NCBI RefSeq assembly: GCF_016595505.1
Contig: NZ_JAENIL010000001.1
Coordinates: 124,001-188,000 of the forward strand
Origin: Pelagicoccus mobilis
GTDB lineage: Bacteria > Verrucomicrobiota > Verrucomicrobiia > Opitutales > Opitutaceae
Reading direction: 5' to 3'
Length of the DNA: 64,000 bases
In this document: positions 1-10,225 of the stretch, in pieces
How the letters are laid out: every line of letters starts with the position of its first letter
Position numbering within the stretch: the stretch's first letter is position 1
The notes under the pieces: model-generated
Databases searched by the model: none
What the model saw: the letters and a program-made list of their open reading frames with translations, nothing else
What the model was told of the DNA's origin: nothing
Translations under genes and position numbers: made by a program

Positions 1-2038
1 CCTGAAACAGCTGAACCAAAGCAAATATTCCAATTCCGTTAGTCTTCGGATCGACCCAACGTTGGGCCCACAGGCGTACCACATACAAAATGGGAGCTTA
101 CTCTCTGCCGGTGACGAACGCGGACTCATGTACGGGTTGTTTGAAATAGCAGAACGCCACAGCCTCTACGGCTCCAACGCGGATCTGAAGGACGTGCACG
201 GCTCCCCATACATCAGCCAGCGCGGCATCAAATTCAATATTCCTCTCGACGCACGCACGCCAAGCTATGACGACACTGGCGACGCTGCCCAACGCAACAT
301 AGTCGAAATGTGGAATATGAGTTTCTGGATACAGTTTCTCGATCAAATGGCCCTCGATCGCTACAATATGCTTAGCCTGTGGAACCCACACCCCTTCCCC
401 AGTATGGTTAAGCTCGAGAAGTATCCAGAAGTACAACTGGATGATATCTACGTTACCACACTCACTCCCAATGGCAGAGAAAACGAATGGGGAGAACCTC
501 AACTCGTATCGGCCAGCGTCGCTGCAAATATCAAGAAGGTCAAAACGCTCAGTATCGACGAGAAGATCTCCTTTTGGCAACAAGTCATGCGGCACGCCAA
601 AAATCGTGGAATCGACATCTATTGGATTACTTGGAATATCTGCCTCAACAGTGTGGCTGAGCCTGTACCGGACTACTACCGAACCTACGGAACAAAAGTA
701 CCAGACGAGAAACCAGGCAAATATGGCATTACTCACGACATGTACGACCAGGACACCCGGGACTACTTGCGTGCAGCGGTCAAGAGTTTCATCTCAACGT
801 ATCCAGATATCAAGGGCATTGGAGTGACGGCAGGAGAGCATTTTCCGCACAACAAAGGTCCAAAGGTTGATCGTGAAGAATGGCTGTGGGACACATACGG
901 ACGGGGAATCCTCGAAGCCAAGGAGAGCGACCCTGAGCGCGAAGTACGCTTCATCCACCGCGTTTGGAATACCGACTTCAGTTCAATCATGAATAGTTGG
1001 GAATCCTACCCCGACGACTTCGAGTTCAGTTTCAAATTCGCTAAAGCCCGACTCTACTCCTCGCCGAAGATGCCCTTCGCGGACGATCTCATCGAGGCAA
1101 TGAAACCTCTCGGCCTTAAGAGCTGGTGGAATCTTCGCAACGATGACATTTTCGTGCACCGATGGGGTAACCCCGACTACGTTCGCGACTTCTTTAAACA
1201 CTTCGACCTTGAGGCTACAGCAGGCTACCACATGGGATCCGACGGGTACGTTTGGGGACGCGAGTTCGTAACGAAGAAAGCAAAGTCACCTCGCGAACTC
1301 GAGATACACAAGCACTGGTACACCTTCATGTTGTGGGGGAGACTCGGATACAACCCGGATCTCGGAGACGACTACTTCATCGCACGCCTACAAGATCGTT
1401 TCCCTGAAGCGAACTCGGCTCAGCTATACGAAACTTGGCAAAACGCTTCGAAAATCATCCCGCTCGTTAACCAGTTCTATTGGCGAAACTGGGATCACAT
1501 GTGGTCTCCTGAAAACTCACAAAGCCATGTAGAGGGCTATCATGGCATCGAGCTTTTCGCGGACAATAAGCCCATGCAAGGAAGTGGCATACAGAGTATA
1601 CGCGACTACGTAGATGCAATGCTCTCAGAAAAGAAACGATCCGGAACCACTCCTACGGAAGTCTCCAGAGAACTCCTAAAGCTCTCCGAGGAAACGAGAG
1701 CGGTCGCGACCATTTTGCTAAGCGTCTCCGAGAACGACGACCTACGCTCTCTTCTGAACGACTGCATCGGCATGTCTTACCTTGGTGAATACTACGCTCA
1801 CAAGATTCGCGCCGCTATAGCTCTGGCGACCTTCCAGGCGACTAGTCATGAAGCCGACAAAGCCGAAGCCATCAAGCAAGCTCAGCTTTCCTACGACGCC
1901 TGCACTAAGTACGCTGACCATTCCCAGGCTCGCTACCACCCTCAGATGCTGGCTCGCACCGGTCTTTTCGACTGGTCTGCGATGTTGAACAACGCTCGAA
2001 AAGACGTAGCGAATATGAAGGCGGCTCAAGCCCAATAA
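1..2038 (+). CDS. Glycosidase-like TIM-barrel protein, 5' truncated
   Basis: The reading frame is open from base 2, so the start lies outside the window; the first possible internal start is a TTG at 62, which I do not believe is the real one. The first ~40 residues end in a segment reading GDERGLMYGLFEIAER, the style of the alpha/beta domain found before the catalytic barrel in GH20 hexosaminidases and GH67 alpha-glucuronidases. A large TIM-barrel-like region follows, rich in Trp and acidic residues (for example GVTAGEHF near residue 259 from the TTG, and LKSWWNLRNDD). I infer a carbohydrate-active hydrolase but cannot assign a numbered family or substrate. It ends 10 bases before the HTCS sensor gene, which suggests co-transcription and a role in the same polysaccharide system. 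A TAA stop is at 2036-2038. Confidence 0.6.
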   Translation, partial: LKQLNQSKYSNSVSLRIDPTLGPQAYHIQNGSLLSAGDERGLMYGLFEIAERHSLYGSNADLKDVHGSPYISQRGIKFNIPLDARTPSYDDTGDAAQRNIVEMWNMSFWIQFLDQMALDRYNMLSLWNPHPFPSMVKLEKYPEVQLDDIYVTTLTPNGRENEWGEPQLVSASVAANIKKVKTLSIDEKISFWQQVMRHAKNRGIDIYWITWNICLNSVAEPVPDYYRTYGTKVPDEKPGKYGITHDMYDQDTRDYLRAAVKSFISTYPDIKGIGVTAGEHFPHNKGPKVDREEWLWDTYGRGILEAKESDPEREVRFIHRVWNTDFSSIMNSWESYPDDFEFSFKFAKARLYSSPKMPFADDLIEAMKPLGLKSWWNLRNDDIFVHRWGNPDYVRDFFKHFDLEATAGYHMGSDGYVWGREFVTKKAKSPRELEIHKHWYTFMLWGRLGYNPDLGDDYFIARLQDRFPEANSAQLYETWQNASKIIPLVNQFYWRNWDHMWSPENSQSHVEGYHGIELFADNKPMQGSGIQSIRDYVDAMLSEKKRSGTTPTEVSRELLKLSEETRAVATILLSVSENDDLRSLLNDCIGMSYLGEYYAHKIRAAIALATFQATSHEADKAEAIKQAQLSYDACTKYADHSQARYHPQMLARTGLFDWSAMLNNARKDVANMKAAQAQ

Positions 2039-2048
2039 TCCCCTTCTA

Positions 2049-5000
2049 TTGAAGAGACTCCTAACAGGCTTATTGTTTCTTTCAGCTCCTCTCTGCGGAA
2101 TTCTTTTCGCAAAGCCGGTGCGTCCTCTCCCACACGCAGACCCATGGCGATGGCAAGAGCTCGAACCGATCAGCAAGTTCTCAATGCGGCACGGCAACGA
2201 GGACGAGCAAGAAATTCTGTACTTTTGCGCCGACAAACAACTCGTTATCTATGACGGGTATCAGACTAAAATTCATGAACTCCCTGAAAGGTACCGACAC
2301 CTAAACCTATTCAGAGTCTATCCTGGTTTGGAAGGCATCGTCTATCTCTTCAGCAACGGCGGCCTACTAAGTTTCCGGAACGAAACCTGGGCTCAGCTGA
2401 GCGAGTCAGACGAACCAATCGAACACCGCAATCCAAACCTCTACAGCAGAGGGAGAGGAAACAATGAGTTCTTTCTCGTTGGCGGACGCGTTCATATTCT
2501 TTACAAAGGAGAACTTACGCCGATCGAGGGCATAGACGAAAAAGCATCGGAGATCATGATCGATAGCTATGGACGTCTCTGGACGGCCAACCGAAAAAGC
2601 ACCTTCTGTCACACCCTGTCTAACAGCGAACCTTGGCGAGCGACTGATAGCAAGGAGGCAAAAATTCCTTTCGACTCTAGCGATTTCTTTATCTTCGCGC
2701 CCAATCTTAACTCTAACGCGGACGGGAGCGAAATCTGGCTAAGCATCGGGCGCCGAGGGTATCCTTCCTATCGATACGATAGCGAAAAGTTGAAATGGAT
2801 TCCTCAGGACGTTGGACAGACTGAACTCAATCTAGGCCATCAGGACGCATTCTTCGACAAGAAGACTGACGACTTTGTCATAGTCAGCCGCTCGGATCTC
2901 CATATACGACGAAACGGAACTTGGTTTCACTTGGACGAACTCGAAGATTTGGCCGATTCACGTTTCCGCTTCTTCCTAAGTCGCAAGAACGGAAACTTGG
3001 TCGTCGGAGGCCATGGCATCAAAACGGTCGAGGGGAACCTCTCGAACGATCGTCAGGAGACCTTCGAAGGCGTTCTCTTCCAATGCGAGGATACACGCGG
3101 GCACTGGTGGTTCATAGATATCGATAGCAAGATCTTCGAATGCGACCCGATCAATGATATCTGGACGCAACACAGTTCGAATCAAATCGACACCCCTATT
3201 TCAATTACCGCAGCAAATGATGGGACGGTCTGGGTTGCAGGGTCACACGAGGGGACTGCCGCAATCAGCTACCTAGACAAGAACAGATGGACTCGAGTTC
3301 AGCATCCAGAACTACGCAGCAGAATAGGCCATCTCTCAGTACACCAAGCTGCAAACGGAGACTTGTATTTTGGGAGCGGGCACGAGTTCAGAGGTCATCC
3401 AAACAATCTCGGCGGATTCGCCATCTACCGTCGCATCTCAGGCGAGTATCGCTCCACACACATCCCCTACCCGATGGTTCCAAACCGCCCTGTAGGATTC
3501 GCCGAATCTCCTGATGGGACGAGCTGGGTAGGAGGATTGCAACTACGGGAAACGAAAAGACTCTTCGAAGAGCGGATGATGGACATTCCTGAATTCAAAA
3601 ACGAGTTCTGGATCGATCACCTTCTCTACGACTCAAACAACCTACTTTGGGTCGCGATTTGGAACAAAGGGCTTTTCCGTTTCGATGGGATCGATTGGGA
3701 GAAAATCCAAAGCGAGAACAAGCTCTCGAGCGAACAATACTGCTATCTTCTCGAAGATAAAGTTCGAGACGACAATATTTGGATCATGGGCAAGAGCGGC
3801 GTGTCTCGCTTCGACGGTCAAAACTGGTACCCTACCGCCCTTCCAGAAGCTTTAAAATTCGCTCGTGAATCAGGCACTCTAGCCCAGTCGTCAGACGGGT
3901 CACTATGGGTAAATCAAGCGGCCAGAGTCTGGTACTTTCGCCTGAATACAGATTTTCGCCCCAGCGAAAACCTCAGAGCAAATTTCAAGGCGATTCGCTA
4001 TAATTTGGATACAGATGCTCCTATCGTGACGATCGACCCGACTTCACGCACTCCAGCAGCCCCGGCCGACATCTACATGAATTGGCAGGGTCACGACAAA
4101 TGGTCCCGTACTCCGAGCAAAGAGCTCAAATACTCTTACCGCATAAACGGCTCTCCGTGGTCTAGTTATGAGGCCAAATCTGAAGTCGTACTCCTGGACG
4201 TAGAAGCCGGTAATCATAAGTTCGAAGTCAGAGCGATGGATCGAGAGGGAAACGTCAGCGATACAATCGCCGTATCCTCCTTCTACGTACAGTACCCAAT
4301 CTGGCTACGCGCTTGGTTCATTACCCTCGTGGTTCTGGCAGTCGTTTCAATTGTCGCCCTCATCGCTATCGTCATTCGCCAGAGGATGAAACACCTGCTG
4401 GAAGTGGAGGACTTAAAACTTCAGCTTTTCACAAACCTATCGCACGAACTCCGCACCCCGTTGACTGTAGTCCTTGGTCCCCTGGAGAGCCAGATTGAGA
4501 AGCTCCCAGCTAATTGGGACAAGAAGCCCCTAGAGCTCGTTCACCGAAATGCAAAACGGGTTCTGAGACTGATTGATCAGTTACTCGATTTCCGAAGGGC
4601 AGAAGTACAGAGCATTCAGTTCAGCCGTTCGTTATTCGATGTAGTTGAAACAGTACGCGAAAATATCCAACTCCTCCAACCAGCGGCAGACCAGAAGCAG
4701 CAAAACATTTCATTCAAGAACGAACTTGAACACACCAAGGTCTGGTACGATCCAGAAGCCCTCGAGAAGATACTGAACAATCTCCTCGGAAACGCGATCA
4801 AGTACACACCAGAAAGTGGATACATAGAGGTATTCCTCTCTCATGAAACAAGTCCATCAGGAGAGAACATCGTCCTATCCGTTTCTGATAACGGCCTCGG
4901 AATACCGAGCGATTCAATCGATAAGATCTTCGATCCTTTCTTCCGAGTAAGTGATCGATCCAAGGAAAAGCTTCGCGGTAGTGGTATCGGCCTCGCATAC

Positions 5001-5942
5001 ACAAAGAATCTAGTCGACGCCTCAGAGGGCACTATCGATGTCGAGAGTCCGGTAAAGCAGTCAGACGGCAGCAATTCCGGTTCACGCTTCACCGTCAGGC
5101 TTCCTTTAACACACCCTCCCACAGCAAGCGAGGCACCCGACAAAGGACAGGCTCCTGCTACAATCGATGCCGACAAACCAATTCTACTCCTTGTCGAAGA
5201 TGACCGCGACATTCTCGACTACCTAAACTCAGAGCTGAGACCAATCTACAACCTGCTCAACGCAACGAACGGACAGGAAGCCCTTGAACTCGCAGTCGCA
5301 GAAGTTCCCGACCTCATCCTAACCGACGTTCGGATGCCCAAAATGGATGGCAAGGAACTTTGTCGTCAGATAAAGAGCACAGAGGAGACAAACCATATTC
5401 CAGTCATCATGCTCACATCCCTCAAGTCGGACCATCACGAGCTTGAGGGCTTACGTTCCGGGGCGGATGACTTCCTAAACAAGCCGATTTCATCGTCTCT
5501 CCTAAGGGAAAAGATCAAGAACCACCTAGCGTCTCGCCGCCTGCTCCATGACAAGTTCAAGACTCAGACCCAGGAGATGCGCTTCGAGCCTAAGGAGTTC
5601 ACCAAAAACCAGACCGATCAAGACTTCGTCGCAAAAGCTCGAAACTTCATCTTCTCGCACCTCGACGACCCTCAGCTCGATGTGGAAGGACTCGCTTCTC
5701 ACATGAACATGAGCCGCACCCATTTGTATCGAAAGTTCAAAGCGATTCTGGGAATGTCCCCAAGTGTCTTCATCCGCTCCATTCGCATGAACGAAGCCGC
5801 TCGGATTTTGCAGACGAGCGACCACAACGTTACCGAGGTCGCTGCAATGGTCGGGATGGAGGACAGCTCTTCGTTTAGCTATACCTTCAAAAAGCACCAC
5901 AACAAGAGCCCATCCGAGTTCATGCACCGGAGCAAAGGCTAA
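2049..5942 (+). CDS. Hybrid two-component system sensor kinase/AraC regulator (HTCS)
   Basis: This single 1297-residue protein senses a ligand outside the cytoplasm and regulates transcription. Visible in order: a signal peptide (residues 1-22), a long propeller region with repeated D-G-x-x-W motifs (about 30-650, like Reg_prop repeats), a Y_Y_Y-like beta-sandwich (about 670-748), one membrane helix (about 752-775), a HisKA domain with NLSHELRTPL and phospho-acceptor His799, an HATPase domain with N box NNLLGNAIKYTPE (about 910), DNGLGIP and GSGIGLAY, a receiver domain with VEDD and phospho-acceptor Asp1093 in LTDVRMPKMDG, and a C-terminal AraC-type HTH (about 1190-1297). Bacteroidota HTCS proteins with this architecture bind an oligosaccharide and switch on the adjacent utilisation locus. 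The TonB receptor gene 450 bases downstream is the obvious target. The start is TTG at 2049, chosen because it gives a perfect signal peptide; no clear Shine-Dalgarno site is seen. Confidence 0.93.
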   Translation: MKRLLTGLLFLSAPLCGILFAKPVRPLPHADPWRWQELEPISKFSMRHGNEDEQEILYFCADKQLVIYDGYQTKIHELPERYRHLNLFRVYPGLEGIVYLFSNGGLLSFRNETWAQLSESDEPIEHRNPNLYSRGRGNNEFFLVGGRVHILYKGELTPIEGIDEKASEIMIDSYGRLWTANRKSTFCHTLSNSEPWRATDSKEAKIPFDSSDFFIFAPNLNSNADGSEIWLSIGRRGYPSYRYDSEKLKWIPQDVGQTELNLGHQDAFFDKKTDDFVIVSRSDLHIRRNGTWFHLDELEDLADSRFRFFLSRKNGNLVVGGHGIKTVEGNLSNDRQETFEGVLFQCEDTRGHWWFIDIDSKIFECDPINDIWTQHSSNQIDTPISITAANDGTVWVAGSHEGTAAISYLDKNRWTRVQHPELRSRIGHLSVHQAANGDLYFGSGHEFRGHPNNLGGFAIYRRISGEYRSTHIPYPMVPNRPVGFAESPDGTSWVGGLQLRETKRLFEERMMDIPEFKNEFWIDHLLYDSNNLLWVAIWNKGLFRFDGIDWEKIQSENKLSSEQYCYLLEDKVRDDNIWIMGKSGVSRFDGQNWYPTALPEALKFARESGTLAQSSDGSLWVNQAARVWYFRLNTDFRPSENLRANFKAIRYNLDTDAPIVTIDPTSRTPAAPADIYMNWQGHDKWSRTPSKELKYSYRINGSPWSSYEAKSEVVLLDVEAGNHKFEVRAMDREGNVSDTIAVSSFYVQYPIWLRAWFITLVVLAVVSIVALIAIVIRQRMKHLLEVEDLKLQLFTNLSHELRTPLTVVLGPLESQIEKLPANWDKKPLELVHRNAKRVLRLIDQLLDFRRAEVQSIQFSRSLFDVVETVRENIQLLQPAADQKQQNISFKNELEHTKVWYDPEALEKILNNLLGNAIKYTPESGYIEVFLSHETSPSGENIVLSVSDNGLGIPSDSIDKIFDPFFRVSDRSKEKLRGSGIGLAYTKNLVDASEGTIDVESPVKQSDGSNSGSRFTVRLPLTHPPTASEAPDKGQAPATIDADKPILLLVEDDRDILDYLNSELRPIYNLLNATNGQEALELAVAEVPDLILTDVRMPKMDGKELCRQIKSTEETNHIPVIMLTSLKSDHHELEGLRSGADDFLNKPISSSLLREKIKNHLASRRLLHDKFKTQTQEMRFEPKEFTKNQTDQDFVAKARNFIFSHLDDPQLDVEGLASHMNMSRTHLYRKFKAILGMSPSVFIRSIRMNEAARILQTSDHNVTEVAAMVGMEDSSSFSYTFKKHHNKSPSEFMHRSKG

Positions 5943-6392
5943 TAGCTTACGGTAATTCCAGACAATTGAATCTGGATTCCTGACGCAAAACCTCAATTCC
6001 CCAGAGTATTTGCTCTATAGTTCAGTTGTAACGGCATAACCTGTTACAACACAGGTTATCAATTAACTGACAGGAACTTAGAGATTTCATGTATCGTTTT
6101 CCACGATTCTGGAAACGAAAGCCAATGCATGTAAAAAGGCGATTTTGGTAGAGTAATGGAGCTTCCCCATTGGGAGCGCCGCAAACAACTTACCTCAGAA
6201 TACCCCAAGCTAACCCAACATTACCTGCCGGCCTCGCCACGAGGTCTTGACTGCCGCCTTTCAGTTAACCGCAGCGTGAGTGCCGCCTCAGAGCCGGCAC
6301 GCTCCGCCCCAGTCGCACGCTCCCCTACCCCTCTTCAGATCTTTTGGGCACCTGTGTCCGAAAGGTCAGAAACTAAGAAACTAGAACCCACT
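5943..6392 (+). promoter_or_regulatory. 450-base leader/promoter region of the TonB receptor gene
   Basis: This gap between the HTCS and TonB receptor genes holds no convincing gene. It contains a weak hairpin just after the HTCS stop (5958-5975), two overlapping inverted repeats (6025-6059) and a further imperfect hairpin (6094-6118). The receptor frame stays open upstream to 6156, but that stretch has no signal-peptide character. Regulation by the HTCS is inferred from position. Confidence 0.5.
6025..6059. promoter_or_regulatory. Two overlapping, mutually exclusive inverted repeats
   Basis: GTTGTAAC (6025-6032) is the exact reverse complement of GTTACAAC (6043-6050). ATAACCTGT (6036-6044) is the exact reverse complement of ACAGGTTAT (6051-6059). 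The two pairs share bases 6043-6044 and interleave, so in RNA only one hairpin can form at a time; in DNA they could be adjacent operator half-sites. They lie about 330 bases upstream of the receptor start. Confidence 0.5.
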
Positions 6393-9300
6393 ATGAATAA
6401 ATTAGCTTATTCCCAAACAGACCAGAGGCGACTCCCTGCAACTCTGCTCGGTCTCGCTCTGTTGATGGCTCCCCTAGGGCATGGTCAGAACGATGATGGA
6501 GACGACGAGGTTTTCGAACTGAGTCCTTTCGTCATCTCATCCGAAGACTCTGAGGGCTACCGCTCTCGTAATACCCTTGCGGGTACACGTATTAAAACAG
6601 AGCTCAAAGACCTAGGCGCATCCATCTCGGTTATAACCGAGGAGTTCCTCGAGGATACGGGAGCCACTGGAATCGAGGACTTGTTCCTCTACACCGGCGG
6701 CACTGAGATCGGCGGACCTGATGGAAACTTCTCTGGAATCGACTTCGGCGCCGACGCCGCAGGATCCGTTTTCAGCGACGACGCGGGACGTATCAACCCA
6801 TCCGCTGGAGCTCGTGTACGCGGTATCGCGCGTCCAAACTTCACCCGTAACTACTTCAGCACCGATATTCGGGTAGATTCCTACAACACCGGCGGCATCA
6901 CCATCAGCCGTGGCGCAAACTCTTTGCTCTTCGGTCTCGGTTCAGCGGCCGGGGTTGTAGAAAACAGTGTTAAGATGCCGGTTGTTGGTGAGGACAAGAC
7001 GAAGGTCTCCTTGCGCTTCGACCACAACAGCTCAGTCCGTGCGACTATCGATCTCACGCGTACGATCATTGAAGATCGCCTAGCTGTTAAGTTCTCCGGA
7101 TTGCGAGATGATAAGAAGTTCACTCAAAATCCAGCGTACATGGATGAAAGTCGCGCTTATGGCGCTTTCAATTGGACGGTTTTCAAGAATGAAGAAAGCA
7201 GCTGGTTGGGTAAGACCTCAATCAGAGGTAACCTAGAAACGGGCGACTCGATTGGAACACCTCCCAAATCGATCGCTCCGATCGTGGCTTACGACAGCTT
7301 CTTTATACCGCCTCCAAATTTCGCGGAGTACAACGGATACGATTACTTCACCTCCGCAGGTACCGACGGGTTCATCGAATCGTGGGAGAAGTGGAAGATT
7401 CTGGATACACGTGAGGCTGCAGACGGCACTCCAGGTTATCGCGAGACTTTCACGGCTGAAGGAGATTATCCCGTATACTCGACTCCGTTCTTCTTCTGGC
7501 CCGGAATGGTTACCTTCCAAGCGAGTGGAGATTTGTCTACTGGTATTCCTGGCCGCGAGAACATTCAGGGCTTCCGTACCTGGCCTAGAACTTCAAACGT
7601 AAACACTCCGAGTGGCATCAGGCATCGCCCAGCGATCCACGTAAACACTCGCGCATACGAGAATGCGCAACAAGGCGGCGGCTTCAGAACCAGAAACCTG
7701 AACAATCCTGCTATTTTCGACTACCGGAACAATCTGCTCACTGGAGATATGGACCAGGTCGAAATGGAATTCGATGCTCAAACCTTCTACTTGGAGCAGT
7801 CCCTCTTCGGCGGGAAAGGTGGCTTCGAAATTGCCATCGACCATCAGGACCACGAACAGTACTCCCTCTTCCCGTTCGGCGGAAACGCCCGGAATATCGC
7901 CCTCTTCATCGATACCACAGCGTATTTGCCAGACGGTACTCCTAATCCAAATGCGGGTAAGGCCTTCATGACTTCCGCAGGATCCAAGGAACAGGATGAA
8001 CGACGAATCAGGGAGCGCGACAACGAGCGTGCCATTGCCTTCTACAATCTCGACTTCGCGGATATCGGTGACAAGTGGGCGCCACTCGGCCGCCACAGCG
8101 TAACGCTCCTCGCGCAAAGAGAAGAGTTCCGCCAAAGCCGGTTCCGTACTCGTGGCTTCCTTGATGGCCCGGTCAGAAACGCCAACCCGCTCAACTCAGG
8201 CCAGAACGGCTTCAACGGTGTTTACTACCTGACAGACGCAAGTGCGGCAGGAATGGAAGAAGGCGAAATGCGCTTCAACCAGTTGAGTCGTGACATGCTC
8301 ATGCAAGATGGTGACACGTTCACGACCCTTCACTACCCATATTCCGGACCAGGCAGAGACCCGAAGTTCTCTACTGTAAACGATCCGGTGGGCGAAGGCT
8401 TCATTGAGCAGCCCTGGACATTCCGCCGTTGGCTTAGCAACGTCAACTACCAGCGCGAAGAAATTGAGAGTAAGGCTCTCGCCTGGCAGTCCTATCTTTT
8501 TGACGGCCACATCGTAGGTCTCGTGGGACTCAGAGAGGATGACGTCACCGAGTATCAGCAAGCACGTGTAGACCCTGAAACAGGCGAAATGCTATTCAGA
8601 GAAGACGGCAGCCCAGATACTCGCGGGATCGTACGCGTAGGAAACGAGCTCCTCACTGATTCAGTTGCGGCCGTGCTTCCAGTTACGGATCCAACGGGCA
8701 AAACCACCACCTGGAGTGTCGTTGGCCACCTCCCGGAAAAGTACCTGGAGAATCTGCCACTATCCCGAGTGTCGGCACACTATGGCGTATCCGAGAACTT
8801 CTCACCGGGCGAGAGCGGTATTGACCATGATCTCAACTTCATTCCTGCCCCGCAGGGTGAGACCGTCGAGTATGGCGTCGATATCAGCTTTGCTGGGGAT
8901 GCCTGGAATCTGCGCGTCAATCGCTACGAAACAGACCAGCAGTACAAGTCGGCTGGTTCCCTTACCAGCCAAGTAAACCACGCTCGTAGCCGTCCTTTGA
9001 ACTGGATCAACAATTGGTACGACGTTTACCTTGATAACACAGGACTCAGCAATCTCGACGCAGACGGTAATCCTCAACCGGATACAGATTTCGACTTGGT
9101 CGACGGATCTGGTGTCGTAAACATCCAAAACGTATGGGATGCCGGATACCGGGATTGGATGGACCTTGTTAACGACCTCCGTGGCCTCATACCTGACCGT
9201 CTCTCTGATCTGTATCAATATGAGCTTAACGATGACGGCTTGCAGTTCGTGGAGACAGGGCCCGGTGTCGATAACTTGAAAGGTGTCCAGAATGTCAGAT

Positions 9301-9950
9301 CAAAAGGCTGGGGCGTGTACCTCACAGGTAGGCCTACCAAGAGCTGGAACGTTTCTGCCAACTTGACTCAGACGGAAGCGGTTCCATATGGCTCCGGCGA
9401 GCCGTTCGGCCGTTACGTTGGCGAGCTCTACTCTAATCTGCGAGATCTCGGTCTCTTGGGCATCAACGAAAGCGTCAACGGTATCACTAAGCCTTCGATC
9501 CGTTTGCAGCAGTCCTTGGCTGAAGTCGTGAACTTGCAAAGCCAGGACGGATTCCCAGCTCCGGAAGTACGCGAATGGCGCTTCAATGCCGTCACGAACT
9601 ACAAGTTCAGAGAGGGCAAGCTCAAGGGGGCTGGCGTTGGCGGCGCGATGCGCTACCAATCCGCATCCTCCACAGGCGCTAAATTGATCATACGCGACGA
9701 CGGCTTGGCCGTATCGGACCCCTACAATCGCTTCGAGGGAGCATCCGAAACGACCTTCGACGCTTGGCTTAGCTACAATCGCAAGATCATGAATGACGAT
9801 GTGGATTGGAAGATCCAGCTAAACGTTCGGAACCTATTCGGTGACGAAGATGATATCGTCATCACTACGAATCCTGACGGACAGAATGCGCTCTACCGCA
9901 TCGCTCCAGACGTCCGGAGTTGGTTCATCACCAACACCCTATCTTTCTAG
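6393..9950 (+). CDS. TonB-dependent outer membrane receptor (Opitutae type)
   Basis: This 1185-residue protein is an outer membrane active transporter, expected to import oligosaccharides using TonB energy. I chose ATG 6393 because it starts a signal peptide (MNKLAYSQ..., hydrophobic LPATLLGLALLMAPLG, cleavage near GHGQ); the longer frame from 6156 adds 79 residues with no sensible role. After the signal comes an acidic stretch with the TonB-box-like VFELSPFVISS, then the plug (LAGTRIKTELKDLGASISVI, and later VRGIARPNFTRNYF) and a large 22-strand-type barrel. The C-terminus ends in aromatic Phe (ITNTLSF), the usual outer membrane assembly signal. There is no N-terminal carboxypeptidase-like domain and no SusD gene nearby, unlike Bacteroidota SusC pairs. 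It is probably controlled by the HTCS upstream, and a strong terminator follows at 10010-10041. Confidence 0.92.
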   Translation: MNKLAYSQTDQRRLPATLLGLALLMAPLGHGQNDDGDDEVFELSPFVISSEDSEGYRSRNTLAGTRIKTELKDLGASISVITEEFLEDTGATGIEDLFLYTGGTEIGGPDGNFSGIDFGADAAGSVFSDDAGRINPSAGARVRGIARPNFTRNYFSTDIRVDSYNTGGITISRGANSLLFGLGSAAGVVENSVKMPVVGEDKTKVSLRFDHNSSVRATIDLTRTIIEDRLAVKFSGLRDDKKFTQNPAYMDESRAYGAFNWTVFKNEESSWLGKTSIRGNLETGDSIGTPPKSIAPIVAYDSFFIPPPNFAEYNGYDYFTSAGTDGFIESWEKWKILDTREAADGTPGYRETFTAEGDYPVYSTPFFFWPGMVTFQASGDLSTGIPGRENIQGFRTWPRTSNVNTPSGIRHRPAIHVNTRAYENAQQGGGFRTRNLNNPAIFDYRNNLLTGDMDQVEMEFDAQTFYLEQSLFGGKGGFEIAIDHQDHEQYSLFPFGGNARNIALFIDTTAYLPDGTPNPNAGKAFMTSAGSKEQDERRIRERDNERAIAFYNLDFADIGDKWAPLGRHSVTLLAQREEFRQSRFRTRGFLDGPVRNANPLNSGQNGFNGVYYLTDASAAGMEEGEMRFNQLSRDMLMQDGDTFTTLHYPYSGPGRDPKFSTVNDPVGEGFIEQPWTFRRWLSNVNYQREEIESKALAWQSYLFDGHIVGLVGLREDDVTEYQQARVDPETGEMLFREDGSPDTRGIVRVGNELLTDSVAAVLPVTDPTGKTTTWSVVGHLPEKYLENLPLSRVSAHYGVSENFSPGESGIDHDLNFIPAPQGETVEYGVDISFAGDAWNLRVNRYETDQQYKSAGSLTSQVNHARSRPLNWINNWYDVYLDNTGLSNLDADGNPQPDTDFDLVDGSGVVNIQNVWDAGYRDWMDLVNDLRGLIPDRLSDLYQYELNDDGLQFVETGPGVDNLKGVQNVRSKGWGVYLTGRPTKSWNVSANLTQTEAVPYGSGEPFGRYVGELYSNLRDLGLLGINESVNGITKPSIRLQQSLAEVVNLQSQDGFPAPEVREWRFNAVTNYKFREGKLKGAGVGGAMRYQSASSTGAKLIIRDDGLAVSDPYNRFEGASETTFDAWLSYNRKIMNDDVDWKIQLNVRNLFGDEDDIVITTNPDGQNALYRIAPDVRSWFITNTLSF

Positions 9951-10009
9951 CTATCCAAAGGCATACAGAAGCTAGAAAAAATCACCACTAGCGTGGGTTA
10001 GTAAACTTG

Positions 10010-10041
10010 GCTCGCGGGCATTATCGCCCGCGGGCTTTTTT
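10010..10041 (+). terminator. Rho-independent terminator of the TonB receptor gene
   Basis: A 10-bp GC-rich stem (GCTCGCGGGC at 10010-10019 with GCCCGCGGGC at 10026-10035, one G-U pair) with a 6-base loop is followed by six T residues at 10036-10041. It lies 60 bases after the receptor stop. Confidence 0.85.
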
Positions 10042-10096
10042 GTGGCTCATCCGCAAAGACAGTGGAAACTGCTGCATATGAGTATTCAACTTATTG

Positions 10097-10158
10097 TGGT
10101 AAGCGGCCTTGTGCCGCGATCACTCGCATTGAAATCGCGGCTCAAGGCCGCTTCCTAC
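10097..10158 (-). repeat. REP/BIME-like palindrome
   Basis: Arms 10101-10120 and 10134-10153 pair at 19 of 20 positions around a 13-base loop. The minus-strand end reads GTAGG (10154-10158), the GTAG head seen in other palindromes of this window; the left end is degenerate (GTAAG). Confidence 0.6.
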
Positions 10159-10225
10159 AGGAGTTTTCGTAAGGAAGAAACCCTCCCCGCAAAATGGCGA
10201 TGAGCCTGTTTGTTTGGTATAGCAA

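Noticed and set aside
6156-6392. N-terminal extension of the TonB receptor frame
   Set aside because: It gives 79 residues with no signal peptide at the start, whereas ATG 6393 begins a clean signal peptide.
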